From: Sedimenticola sp.
GTDB taxonomy: Bacteria; Pseudomonadota; Gammaproteobacteria; Chromatiales; Chromatiaceae
DNA: 64,000 nt
NCBI GenBank assembly: GCA_002869585.1
Contig: PKUO01000088.1
Coordinates: forward strand, 79,863 to 143,862
Reading direction: 5' to 3'
Shown: piece by piece, positions 1 through 8,672 of the stretch
How positions within the stretch are numbered: position 1 is the first letter of the stretch
Layout of the letters: each line of letters begins with the position of its first letter
The notes under the pieces: generated by a model
What the model was told of the DNA's origin: nothing
The model's database searches: none
Seen by the model: only the letters and a program-made list of their open reading frames with translations
Made by a program: the position numbers and the translations under genes

Positions 1-3000
1 CATGTCTTCGAAAAAGGCGACACCGATCACTTCAATGTCTATCTGTTATCCGGCCGGGTGGCCATGCTCAATGGCAGCCGTGAAGTGGACGCCGTGGATG
101 CCGGCAGTGATATGGCGCGCTTTCCCATAGCCCATCAGATCCCCAGAAAATTCACCGTTGTTGCCAGATCCAAGGTGGAGATTGTACGTATCGATAATCG
201 TCTGCTCGGCGAGCTGCTGGCCAAGGCCGGTAACGCCACCTACGAAGTTTCGGAATTCGCCGCGGAAGAGACCGATGACTGGATGAGCCAACTGCTCAAT
301 TCCCGTGTCTTCCAGCAGATACCCGCCTCCAATATCCAGAGCGTGATGATGCGCATGCAGGAGCAGGAGGTCGTGGAAGGCGACATCATCATCAACTATG
401 GCGATGACGGAGACTATTTCTACCTGATCAACAAGGGACGCTGCAGTGTGCAACGTCCCTCTGATGACGGCAGTGATTCTACCGAAGTGGCGCAACTGGG
501 GCCCGGTGATAGTTTTGGTGAAGAGGCGCTGCTTTCCGACAAGCCACGCAGCAGTACCGTAGCGATGTTGACTGATGGCGTGCTGCTACGGTTGAGCAAG
601 GATGATTTCGTTCAGTTCGTCAAACATCCGCTGGCCAAAAAGGCCAATGTGGAGGATGCGCTGTCCCAGGCCCAGCAGGGCGTAGTACTGCTTGATGTAC
701 GCTCATCCGAAGAGTACGAGAAGTACCACCTTCCCGGAAGTCTGAGTCTGCCCTTTGGCTCGTTGCGTTATCAGGCTGCGAGTCTCGATCCCGAACAGAC
801 CTACATCGTCTATTGCAGCGATGGACAACAGAGCGCCGCCGCCTCCTATCTGCTGATAGAACAGGGCTTTGATGTTTCCGTGCTGGAAGGCGGAATCGCC
901 CAGGCGCAGAACGAATTCGAGAAGATACAGCCCACACACTCAGAAAATGTGGTGGCGCTGCGCCCTGATCAGGAGCGGGATCAGGAGCGGGAACAGGAAC
1001 GGGAACAGGATGGCGGGGAGCAGGTGCGCAAAAGCGGTGACGCCAAGGCCGTAGAGTTCCTCAAGAAGGAGCTCTCCTCGGCCCAGATCAAAGTGCGTGA
1101 CCAGAAACAACAGATCAATAATTTCAAGCTCGCATTCGATGAAGCCAAGGAACTGTTGGCAAAACATCAGGATGGAGAGAAAAAGGCCCAGCAGCAGCAC
1201 AAACAGCTCGATCAGCAGTTGCAGCAACTGAAGGGAGAACTGCAGGAAAAGGCCCAGGAGCTGGAAGCCCTGCGCGCCCTGAACCAGAAGCTTGATGAGA
1301 GTGAAGGTCGGCTCAAGGCGTTGAACTCCAGCCTGGATGATGCCCAAAACCAGATCAGCCAGTTACAGGCGGAAAACAGCACATTGCATGATCTGGTTGA
1401 ACAGGGCGAGCAGACGCTTGGCGAGAAGCAGAGTGCCTTTGCGGCGGTGATGGATGAGTTGGGCGCCTTCAAAACCGACGCAGAACGTTTGCAGTCAGAG
1501 TTGGCGAGCAAGACCGAGGCGGAGCACAAGGTCGCCTCGGAGCAGCAACAACAGCTCTCGGCGTTAACGCAACAATTGGAGACACTGACCGGGGAGCTGG
1601 AGAGCGCCAAGGGTCAATTGGCGGCCGTTGAAAAAGAGCGTGAGGATCTGCAACTTGCCCAGGGTGATTCCCGTCAGACCATCGACAATCTCCAGACACA
1701 GATAGCGGATGCGGAACAGACATTCCATGCCGAAAAGCAGCAGCTGGACCAATCTCGTGCCGATCTTGAGGCAGAGCTGAATAAGGCCGCCGAGGCCCTA
1801 TCGCAGTCCCAGCAGAGTGCGGAGCAATTACAGCAGAACCTGACGGATTCCAACGCACGCATCGAAGCGCTGGAAGGCCAGCTGACCCAGCGGGATGGTG
1901 ATCTCGCTGAGAAAAACAGCAGCTACGAGAAGCAGCTGAAAGATCTGCAACAGATTGCCGACGAGCGCGACAGCCTGCAGGGCCAGCTGCAAGAGCTGCA
2001 GAAGCTCAGCGAAGAGCACGCCGGTCTGCAGGAACAACTGAAAGATTTCCAGCTAATTACCGACGAGCGCGACAGCCTGCAGGGCCAGCTGCAAGAGTTG
2101 CAGAAGCTCAGCGAAGAGCACGCCGGTCTGCAGGAACAATTGAAAGATCTCCAGCAGATCACCGAAGAGCGCGACAGCCTCCAGGGCCAACTGCAAGAGC
2201 TGCAGAAGCTCAGCGAAGAGCACGCCGTTCTGCAGGAACAACTGAAAGATCTGCAACATATTACCGACGAGCGCGACAGCCTGCAGGGCCAGCTGCAAGA
2301 GTTGCAGAAGCTCAGCGAAGATCATGCCGTTCTTCAGGAACAACTGAAAGATCTGCAACAGATCACCGACGAGCGCGACAACCTGCAGGGTCAGTTACAG
2401 GAACTGCAGAAGCTCAGCGAAGATCATGCCGTTCTTCAGGAGCGGTTGCAGGATCTGCAGCAAATTACCGAAGAGCGGGACCAGCTGCTGGGACAGTCAC
2501 AAGAGACGCAACAGCTCAGATCTGAACAGGAGAATCTCCTGCGTCAGATCGCAGGCTTCGAGCAGGAGAAGGAGCGCCTCGCCGCTGAACTGGCGGATGC
2601 CCAGATTCAGGCTGAGGCGCTTGAGTCCAGGCTCAATGGCCAACTGACCGAGACGACGGCAAGCAATGATCAGCTGAAAACAGAACTCAGTGCGGCACAG
2701 CAGAGTCTGGATGAAGTGCAGCAACGCGAGCAGGCCGCCCAGGAGAAATTGCTCTCGGTCGAACAGGCGCTCGAAAAGAGATCCGGTGATCAGGCCGAGC
2801 AGGCCCAGAGGGAGAGCGCCCTTGAAGCCGATGTGCAGCGCCAGGCAGAAGAACTCGAACAGTCCCGCCAGCGCATCCAACAGCTTGAATCCGAGCTTGA
2901 TGGCCATTCTGCAACAAGCCAGCAGATTGATGAACTGAATCAGCAATTGGCGGCAGCGGAACAGGCACGCCAGACCGCTGAGGAGGCCCTGGAGAAATCA

Positions 3001-5046
3001 AAAAGGACCAGCGCGACTACCGCTGGCGGCGATGCCAAAATCCTCCAGGCTGAACTGGATACGCTGACTGACGCACTGGAAGAGGCCGACAAGTCCTATG
3101 CCGATCTGAAGCAGGAGCTTGACGAGGTTCGCCTGCAGCGGGATAAGCAGCAGGCCGAACTGGAGTCACTGCAGGCGCAGCTGGCCCAGAGCCAGGCGGC
3201 TGAAGTCACGCCGGAAGCTGCGAGTGAACTGGAGGCGGCGGTTGCTGCTGAACGCGAGCGCCGGGAAGCGGCCGAGCGAGAGGTAGAGCATCTGGGTACG
3301 GAGGTCACAGAGCTGCGCTCGGTGATGCAGACCTATGTCGAGCAGATACAGTCCGCCCGGAACGACTCTGGCGATGAACCTTCGGCCGTGCAGGCGGAAG
3401 TGGCGCTGGTCAGGGAACAGGCGGAGGCGGATATTGCCCGTTTGCAGGAGGCGTTGGATCAGGCGCTTGCGGCGGCCAAGGAGCGTGAACTCAGCGATTC
3501 CGTGGATACCTCGGAGAACCGCGCCCTCAAGGAGGATCTGGAAAAGCTGCAACGGACACTCTCGGAGCATCAGACCGAAATAGAGCTGCTGACCCGCGAC
3601 AAGTATCAGATCCAGGAAAAGGTCGAAGAGCGCAACAGCGAGATCGAACGGCTCAAGAATGCCCTGGAGATGGCGCAGGTGGATGCCGACGAGGCGTTGT
3701 TCAATCGCGACGAGGCGTTGGAAGCCAAGAAGCTGGTCGATGACGCCCTCTACAAGCTGCAGCAGGATCTGGAGCAGGAGCGCCGCCCGCAACAACTGGC
3801 GGATAATCGACTGGCTACATCTGGTACGCCCAGGGCACTGGATTTCTCTGCCTTGGCGGGGAGTGGCATGCTTTTCAAGGGCCTTGTGCTGGGTGCCCTG
3901 CTGGCATTTGGGGCGGCGGAAGTGATGTCCGTCATGGCGGGCAAGGGGGAGCTGATCAGCGGCTTCATGGCGGCAGGCGAGGATAGCTCCGGCAAGCGCT
4001 CTGCGGCTGAGGATGAGCTGGCGTTGCAGCGCAACCAGGCAGTCGATAAAGGCCTGACCCTGGAGGAGACCCAGCAGGTGGTTGAACAGGCGTCAGTCAC
4101 CGCGGTGTCGGACAAGAGTTCCGGAATTTTTGTGCAAGGCCCGGTCAATGATGAGTTGCAGCCGGAAGCGGTAGAGATCAAGAGGCCCGAAATCGGCCAG
4201 CCACCGGCCGCGGTCCAACCCAGGGTTAGCGAGCCGAAAGTGGAGGCCCCCCAGCCAGTCGAGCCGAAACAGCCGCCGCCCAGGAAAATTCCTGCACGCA
4301 GCGAACCTGAGACAGGCAGTGCAATCCGGGATCGACTTACCTCAACCAGCATGGGGCCGGAGATGGTCTACATCCGGGGTGCTGAATTCACCATGGGCAG
4401 TGATCGCAGCCAGCTGCAACCCGAGGAGCGCCCGGCGCACAAGGTGAAACTCAAGAGTTTTGCCATCGGCCGCTATGAGGTGACCTTTGATGAATATGCC
4501 GAATTTGCCAACGCAACCGGTCGTAGCGTACCGGATGATCTCGGCTGGGGTGGCGATCGTCGGCCGGTGATCAACGTCAGCTGGGAAGATGCCACGGCCT
4601 ATGCCGAATGGCTCTCGGCTGAAACCGGAAGGCGCTATCGTCTGCCGACCGAGTCTGAGTGGGAATTTGCCGCCGCGGGTGGTAGTGAGAGTTACTACTG
4701 GTGGGGCTACGATCTGGACCCGGGCAAGGCGAACTGCTTTAACTGCGGCAGTATCTGGGATGGCGCTTCCACCGCGCCCGTCGGCAGTTTCGAGGGAAAT
4801 GGCTTCGGTCTGCACAACACCGCCGGCAATGTCATGGAGTGGGTTGCGGATTGCTACTTTCCGAGTTACCAGGGCGCGCCCGATGACGGCTCCGCCTGGG
4901 TGGAGGATGATTGCCGCGAACGGACCATTCGGGGCGGCGCCTTCAATAAGCCTGGTGATGCCTTGCGAACCACAAACCGTTCAAGACATGACTATGACGC
5001 CAAGCTGTTCATCCTGGGATTCCGGGTTGCACGGGATGTCAGATAG
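1..5046 (+). CDS. Giant CNB-CNB-rhodanese-coiled coil-TM-FGE-sulfatase fusion protein (5' end outside window)
   Basis: The frame is open from the first base and already lies inside a cyclic-nucleotide-binding (CNB) fold, so the true start is upstream. Order of parts by base position: end of CNB domain 1 (1-240); CNB domain 2 (about 340-640, with the FGEEALLSDKPRSST phosphate-binding cassette); rhodanese domain (about 650-930, with Cys in YCSDGQQSA); a very long coiled coil (about 1040-3800) containing tandem repeats; one hydrophobic segment (about 3868-3945); a Pro-rich linker (about 4190-4330); and a SUMF1/FGE-sulfatase domain (about 4350-5040) ending in GFRVARDVR. With one membrane span, the CNB and rhodanese parts and the FGE domain should lie on opposite sides of the membrane (inference). 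The FGE domain lacks the Cys pair of true formylglycine-generating enzymes near its C-terminus (RTTNRSRHDY there), so a structural or ligand-binding role is more likely than sulfatase maturation. Function unknown; signalling from a nucleotide/redox sensor to an envelope domain is a guess. Confidence 0.9.
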   Translation, partial: HVFEKGDTDHFNVYLLSGRVAMLNGSREVDAVDAGSDMARFPIAHQIPRKFTVVARSKVEIVRIDNRLLGELLAKAGNATYEVSEFAAEETDDWMSQLLNSRVFQQIPASNIQSVMMRMQEQEVVEGDIIINYGDDGDYFYLINKGRCSVQRPSDDGSDSTEVAQLGPGDSFGEEALLSDKPRSSTVAMLTDGVLLRLSKDDFVQFVKHPLAKKANVEDALSQAQQGVVLLDVRSSEEYEKYHLPGSLSLPFGSLRYQAASLDPEQTYIVYCSDGQQSAAASYLLIEQGFDVSVLEGGIAQAQNEFEKIQPTHSENVVALRPDQERDQEREQEREQDGGEQVRKSGDAKAVEFLKKELSSAQIKVRDQKQQINNFKLAFDEAKELLAKHQDGEKKAQQQHKQLDQQLQQLKGELQEKAQELEALRALNQKLDESEGRLKALNSSLDDAQNQISQLQAENSTLHDLVEQGEQTLGEKQSAFAAVMDELGAFKTDAERLQSELASKTEAEHKVASEQQQQLSALTQQLETLTGELESAKGQLAAVEKEREDLQLAQGDSRQTIDNLQTQIADAEQTFHAEKQQLDQSRADLEAELNKAAEALSQSQQSAEQLQQNLTDSNARIEALEGQLTQRDGDLAEKNSSYEKQLKDLQQIADERDSLQGQLQELQKLSEEHAGLQEQLKDFQLITDERDSLQGQLQELQKLSEEHAGLQEQLKDLQQITEERDSLQGQLQELQKLSEEHAVLQEQLKDLQHITDERDSLQGQLQELQKLSEDHAVLQEQLKDLQQITDERDNLQGQLQELQKLSEDHAVLQERLQDLQQITEERDQLLGQSQETQQLRSEQENLLRQIAGFEQEKERLAAELADAQIQAEALESRLNGQLTETTASNDQLKTELSAAQQSLDEVQQREQAAQEKLLSVEQALEKRSGDQAEQAQRESALEADVQRQAEELEQSRQRIQQLESELDGHSATSQQIDELNQQLAAAEQARQTAEEALEKSKRTSATTAGGDAKILQAELDTLTDALEEADKSYADLKQELDEVRLQRDKQQAELESLQAQLAQSQAAEVTPEAASELEAAVAAERERREAAEREVEHLGTEVTELRSVMQTYVEQIQSARNDSGDEPSAVQAEVALVREQAEADIARLQEALDQALAAAKERELSDSVDTSENRALKEDLEKLQRTLSEHQTEIELLTRDKYQIQEKVEERNSEIERLKNALEMAQVDADEALFNRDEALEAKKLVDDALYKLQQDLEQERRPQQLADNRLATSGTPRALDFSALAGSGMLFKGLVLGALLAFGAAEVMSVMAGKGELISGFMAAGEDSSGKRSAAEDELALQRNQAVDKGLTLEETQQVVEQASVTAVSDKSSGIFVQGPVNDELQPEAVEIKRPEIGQPPAAVQPRVSEPKVEAPQPVEPKQPPPRKIPARSEPETGSAIRDRLTSTSMGPEMVYIRGAEFTMGSDRSQLQPEERPAHKVKLKSFAIGRYEVTFDEYAEFANATGRSVPDDLGWGGDRRPVINVSWEDATAYAEWLSAETGRRYRLPTESEWEFAAAGGSESYYWWGYDLDPGKANCFNCGSIWDGASTAPVGSFEGNGFGLHNTAGNVMEWVADCYFPSYQGAPDDGSAWVEDDCRERTIRGGAFNKPGDALRTTNRSRHDYDAKLFILGFRVARDVR
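1939..2550 (+). repeat. Six tandem 102-bp (34-residue) coiled-coil repeats
   Basis: The unit begins at 1939, 2041, 2143, 2245, 2347 and 2449, each exactly 102 bp apart, encoding LKDLQQITDERDSLQGQ followed by LQELQKLSEEHAGLQEQ with few changes. The sixth copy is degenerate in its second half. The near identity at DNA level shows recent in-frame duplication that lengthens the coiled coil. Copy number is likely to vary between strains. Confidence 0.95.
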
Positions 5047-5075
5047 ACTCCGCAATATCACAAACCCCTCTTTTT

Positions 5076-5954
5076 ATGCCTCTATTAGCCATCGGTGTAG
5101 CCACCCTGGATATTGTCAATCTGGTTGACGTCTATCCGAAGGAAGATGAAAAGGTGCGGGCCATTGCGCAATCCGTGCGCAGGGGCGGCAATGCCGCCAA
5201 TACCCTGGCGGTACTCAGTCAGCTTGGCCACGAGTGTTACTGGGCCGGGGTGCTGGCCGGTGACAGCGCCAGCCGTTTTATTCGTGAAGAGTTGGATAGT
5301 AGCGGTATAGATTGCCGCTACGCGGTTATCCAATCCTCTGGACAGTCACCCACCTCCTACATCACCCTGAGCAAGGCGACCGGCAGCAGGACCATTGTCC
5401 ATCATCGCCAGCTGCGCGAGTTTACTGCGGCGGATTTTCTGACTGTCGATCTGGAGCCGCTTAGCTGGGTGCATTTCGAGGGACGTAATATCCCAGAACT
5501 GCCGGGTATGTTCGCACGCTTGGTGAAGTTTCCGGCAATACGCACCTCGCTGGAGGTGGAGAAGCCCAGGGAGGGCATAGAGAGGCTGTTTCCCCTCGCT
5601 GATCTGCTGTTCTTTTCCCGCGACTATGTCCATTCCAGGGGCTTTGACGTTGCCGAGGCCTTTCTCAGGCAGGTCAGGCAGGAGTGCCGGGGGGACGCGA
5701 TTCTCGTATGTCCCTGGGGAGAGCAGGGTGCCTACGCCTCGGGTAGTGTGGGACAGCTCTGTTACTCACCGGCCTATTCGCCGGACCGGGTGATCGAAAC
5801 CCTGGGCGCCGGGGATGTCTTCAATGCCGGCGTAATAGATGGCCTGTTGCATGGGCTGGGAATCGACAAGGCGCTGGAGAGGGCCTGCCGGCTGGCAGGC
5901 AGAAAATGCGGGCAGGAAGGTTTTGATAATCTGGCGGGCGTTGCGCATGAGTGA
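5076..5954 (+). CDS. PfkB-family sugar kinase (ketohexokinase/ribokinase-like)
   Basis: A 292-residue kinase of the PfkB/ribokinase superfamily. The N-terminus (LAIGVATLDIVNLVDVYP), the substrate-side RRGGNAANTLAVLSQLG and the C-terminal catalytic/anion-hole motif ETLGAGDVFNAGVIDG, with Asp as base, are all present. The compact length and sequence resemble ketohexokinase-like members, but the sugar cannot be read from sequence. The gene starts 30 bp after the FGE fusion gene and shows no Shine-Dalgarno sequence (the leader is CU-rich), so it may depend on upstream translation. Its stop overlaps the next start by 8 bp, implying translational coupling to the Rieske protein. Confidence 0.88.
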   Translation: MPLLAIGVATLDIVNLVDVYPKEDEKVRAIAQSVRRGGNAANTLAVLSQLGHECYWAGVLAGDSASRFIREELDSSGIDCRYAVIQSSGQSPTSYITLSKATGSRTIVHHRQLREFTAADFLTVDLEPLSWVHFEGRNIPELPGMFARLVKFPAIRTSLEVEKPREGIERLFPLADLLFFSRDYVHSRGFDVAEAFLRQVRQECRGDAILVCPWGEQGAYASGSVGQLCYSPAYSPDRVIETLGAGDVFNAGVIDGLLHGLGIDKALERACRLAGRKCGQEGFDNLAGVAHE

Positions 5955-6306
5955 ACTGTTACTGGCAAGAGCAGACGAGATCGGGGAGGGCGCCTCCAAG
6001 GGCTTTTCAGTGAGCTGGCAGGGTGAGTTGATAGAGGGATTTCTGGTGCAACAGAACGGTGAGCTATACGCCTACCGCAACAACTGTCCCCATACCGGCG
6101 CACCGCTCGACTGGATGCCGGACCAGTTTATGGATGTTGAGGGCAGATATATCCAGTGTTCCATGCATGGTGCGCTGTTTCAGGTGGAGGATGGGCTGTG
6201 TATCTACGGCCCCTGCGTTTCGCGCAGGCTCGAGCCGCTGCCGATTGAGATTGTCCAGGATGAAATTCGCTTGTTGACCCGCCAGGAAAAACCCCGCAGT
6301 CAGTGA
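5947..6306 (+). CDS. Small Rieske [2Fe-2S] ferredoxin-like protein
   Basis: A 119-residue protein made of a single Rieske domain. Cluster ligands are visible as CPHTGAPLDW and CSMHGALF (C-x-H and C-x-x-H). No oxygenase catalytic domain, signal peptide or membrane anchor is present, so it is a soluble electron carrier of the NirD/ferredoxin-like type. The ATG at 5947 was chosen because it overlaps the end of the PfkB gene (8 bp) and gives the usual short N-terminus. The redox partner is unknown; pairing with a PfkB kinase is not a pathway I recognise. Confidence 0.87.
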   Translation: MSELLLARADEIGEGASKGFSVSWQGELIEGFLVQQNGELYAYRNNCPHTGAPLDWMPDQFMDVEGRYIQCSMHGALFQVEDGLCIYGPCVSRRLEPLPIEIVQDEIRLLTRQEKPRSQ

Positions 6307-6315
6307 CTGCGGGGT
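6291..6315 (-). terminator. Rho-independent terminator for the minus-strand gene at 6335-6553
   Basis: Perfect 10-bp arms ACCCCGCAGT and ACTGCGGGGT around a 5-base loop. Read on the minus strand the stem is followed by TTTTT, so it terminates transcription coming from the right. The stem overlaps the stop codon of the Rieske gene on the plus strand, where no U-tract follows. Confidence 0.8.
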
Positions 6316-6334
6316 GCATTGCGCCTATCTGATT

Positions 6335-6553
6335 TCAGCGCTGTTGTTCAAGAAACAGGTGGATATCCACCGCTGTGAGATCCGGTGGAATCCGGCTCGC
6401 ATCACGAGCTGGCCCGACGCCAATCTCCTGCAATGCGAGACAGGGGCATGAAACGGTCGGTTGTCGCCATTCCGGCGTCTCGGGTGCACCGGTCTTGGGC
6501 TCTTCCATGGAAGAGATCAGGTTGCCAGATGCCATATCGTAGGTTGTGACCAT
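6335..6553 (-). CDS. Small hypothetical protein, 72 residues
   Basis: I do not recognise a family. Support for a real gene is a good ribosome binding site (AAGGGGG, 7 bases before the ATG), a well-placed terminator 20 bp after the stop, and an isolated position with no competing frame. The protein is soluble, begins MVTTYDMASGNLISSMEEP, has a central CPC motif and a charged C-terminal helix (LTAVDIHLFLEQQR). No signal peptide or membrane span is seen. Confidence 0.6.
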   Translation of the reverse strand: MVTTYDMASGNLISSMEEPKTGAPETPEWRQPTVSCPCLALQEIGVGPARDASRIPPDLTAVDIHLFLEQQR

Positions 6554-6650
6554 TTCACACCCCCTTGCTTGACAATTTCCGGGTTGGAAATTCCAGTCTC
6601 ATACTCTGTATCGGCGCAGATCCGCCGGGCTTGAGTATTTTTATCAATGA

Positions 6651-6944
6651 TTATTGTTTGTTCAGGTCCATCTCATCCAGGGGGTTGGAGTGGGTGTCGC
6701 CGGCCGGATTGTCGCGATCGACGCCATAGTCCTCGGACATCAGATCCAGGGAGCCGGACCAGTCTTCCGGGGGCTCGGCGGGCCTGGTTTCCAGGATCTC
6801 CCATGATTCTAGGTCGTACTCTTCCACCGTGCCGTCGTAGAACTGGACCTCCACTGTCTCATCCTCCCGGTCCCAGGCGACTACTTCCAGCAGGTCACCC
6901 TCTTGGGTGCGATACCAAGCTCCAACTACGGGGGCAGAACTCAT
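6651..6944 (-). CDS. Conserved small acidic protein (DUF6763-like)
   Basis: A 97-residue acidic protein. The N-terminal half (VGAWYRTQEGDLLEVVAWD, then VQFYDGTVEEYDLESW) forms a compact beta-rich domain resembling the small DUF6763 proteins of gammaproteobacteria, recalled and not searched. The ATG at 6944 follows AAGGAG with correct spacing; a GTG six bases upstream overlaps the Shine-Dalgarno sequence and is unlikely. The C-terminal tail is polar and probably disordered. Function unknown. Confidence 0.72.
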   Translation of the reverse strand: MSSAPVVGAWYRTQEGDLLEVVAWDREDETVEVQFYDGTVEEYDLESWEILETRPAEPPEDWSGSLDLMSEDYGVDRDNPAGDTHSNPLDEMDLNKQ

Positions 6945-7025
6945 AATCACTCCTTCAGTCAGGCATAGAGCGTGAGGTCAGTGCAGTAGAAAAGTGTGCT
7001 TTATAATTGTCCATGGCCTCTATTT

Positions 7026-7493
7026 TTAATCATAGTCGCGAATTACCAGGGTGCCAGCAAGTTTATCGTGCCAGCCCTGTTTGCGGCGATCGAAGGCCAC
7101 CCAGATCAGCCCCAGCAGCAGGGGAATGATCGAGATGAAGTAGGCCAGATAGCGGCCGATGAGCTGGCCGGTGCTGGGTGCGGCATAGGTTTTCGCATCG
7201 ACGATTTTCGCATGAATGAGCATCTTTCCCGGCGTGGCGGATTTATAGCGCCAGAACAGGATGATGGCCAGCGCGGGCAGCAGGTAGGAGATGATCAAGT
7301 CAGAGCTGCCGGCCAGCCCGTGACGGTCAGGCTGAAAGTATTCCGGCCCGTACACCGCATAGAGCATCGGGGCGGTGACCAGTCCGACAATCACTGAGTC
7401 AATCAGGGCCGCTCCCACGCGGGGCCAGAAACCGACGTATTCAATGACCGCCTCCCTGGCCTGCCTGGCGGTGTCATCGCTGTTTGCTTGCAT
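7026..7493 (-). CDS. RDD-family membrane protein
   Basis: A 155-residue inner-membrane protein. It has the RDD signature near the N-terminus (GFWPRVGAALIDSVIVG), a second hydrophobic stretch (DLIISYLLPALAIILFW), the typical KSATPGKMLIHAKIVD segment, a third span (YLAYFISIIPLLLGLIWV), and the usual ending FDRRKQGWHDKLAGT. The ATG at 7493 is preceded by GGAGG at 8 bases; an upstream GTG lies inside that Shine-Dalgarno sequence. RDD proteins have been linked to transport in some bacteria, but no substrate can be inferred. It lies 15 bp after the aldo/keto reductase gene, probably co-transcribed. Confidence 0.88.
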   Translation of the reverse strand: MQANSDDTARQAREAVIEYVGFWPRVGAALIDSVIVGLVTAPMLYAVYGPEYFQPDRHGLAGSSDLIISYLLPALAIILFWRYKSATPGKMLIHAKIVDAKTYAAPSTGQLIGRYLAYFISIIPLLLGLIWVAFDRRKQGWHDKLAGTLVIRDYD

Positions 7494-7507
7494 CTCCGGC
7501 ACCTCCT

Positions 7508-8545
7508 TTAGGGGGCAGGGTTGGGCTGTCTGGCGTGAATGGCCTCCAGTTCATCCAGGATCTCCTCGCTCAGGGTCAGGTTGATACTCTCCATATTGCT
7601 CTCCAGTTGCTGCATGCTGGTGGCGCCGATGATGGTGCTGGTGACAAACGGACGGCTGGTGACGAAGGCCAGGGCCATCTGCGCCGGATCGAGCTGGTGC
7701 CGCTCAGCCAGGGCGACATACTCGGCGGTCGCCTTGACCGACTGGGGGTTTGAGTACCGGGTGTAATCCTCAAACAGGGTGAGGCGGGCATCCGCCGGTC
7801 TGGATGTCAGATACTTGCCCGACAGCACCCCAAAACCTAGTGGTGAGTAGGCAAGCAGTCCGACATCCTCGCGATGGGAGAATTCGGAGAGGCCAATCTC
7901 AAAGGTCCGGTTCAGCAGGCTGTAAGGGTTCTGAATGCTGACAATACGCGGCAGGTCCGACTCGTCAGAGACCTTCAGGTACTGCGCCACACCCCAGGGG
8001 GTCTCGTTAGAGATGCCTACATGGCGGATCTTTCCGACCCTGACCAGGTCATCCAGCACCCCCAGGGTTTCGAGGATCGACACCGAATTGTCCTGTGCAG
8101 GATAGGGGTAGCCGAGTCGGCCGAAGAAGTTGGTTTTGCGATCCGGCCAGTGCAGTTGGTAAATATCAATGACATCCGTGCCCAGGCGTTTCAGACTCGC
8201 CTCGACTGCCGCCTCGATATTGGTGCGGTCAAGGCGTGGATGGCCGTCACGGTAGTAGGAGACCCGGTCCGCGGGGCCGACCACCTTGCTGCCGATGATC
8301 ACCTTGTCACGGCAGCCCCGGCTCGCCAGCCAGCTGCCGATATAGCTTTCGGTCCTGCCCTGGGTCTCCGCCTTCGGGGGAACGGGGTAGAGTTCAGCGG
8401 TGTCTATGAAATTGATGCCAGCATCCAGCGCGCGGTCAAGCTGCTGATGGGCCTCGGCCTCGCTGTTCTGTTCGCCGAAGGTCATCGTTCCCAGGCAGAG
8501 TGCGCTGACCTGGATATCTGTTCGTCCGAGACGACGGTATTGCAT
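7508..8545 (-). CDS. tas: NADP(H)-dependent aldo/keto reductase, Tas-like
   Basis: A 345-residue (beta/alpha)8 oxidoreductase of the Tas branch. The catalytic tetrad is visible: Asp and Tyr in FIDTAELYPV, Lys in VIIGSKVVG and His in YQLHWPDR. The cofactor-binding end (STIIGATSMQQLESN) is intact and length matches Tas proteins. The start has AGGGG 6 bases upstream. Substrate unknown; Tas reduces carbonyls in vitro and is linked in E. coli to suppression of tyrosine auxotrophy. Probably first gene of an operon with the RDD protein. Confidence 0.88.
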   Translation of the reverse strand: MQYRRLGRTDIQVSALCLGTMTFGEQNSEAEAHQQLDRALDAGINFIDTAELYPVPPKAETQGRTESYIGSWLASRGCRDKVIIGSKVVGPADRVSYYRDGHPRLDRTNIEAAVEASLKRLGTDVIDIYQLHWPDRKTNFFGRLGYPYPAQDNSVSILETLGVLDDLVRVGKIRHVGISNETPWGVAQYLKVSDESDLPRIVSIQNPYSLLNRTFEIGLSEFSHREDVGLLAYSPLGFGVLSGKYLTSRPADARLTLFEDYTRYSNPQSVKATAEYVALAERHQLDPAQMALAFVTSRPFVTSTIIGATSMQQLESNMESINLTLSEEILDELEAIHARQPNPAP

Positions 8546-8672
8546 GCTTTACCCCTGGGTGATCTGGTTTTTGATATCGACCGGTTCGCAGTCGAGGCTG
8601 ATTTTGAAAGGCTATAATTAGACATTCTAACGCACTATAGAGAGCAGAAAAGGGCGATTACAGGCAGACTGA

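Noticed and set aside
1939..2550. Regular repeats considered as a CRISPR array
   Set aside because: The repeats are contiguous 102-bp coding units with no unique spacers and stay in the reading frame of a coiled coil.
6291..6315. Terminator for the plus-strand PfkB-Rieske genes
   Set aside because: No U-tract follows on the plus strand; the T5 run lies on the minus-strand side, so it serves the minus-strand gene.
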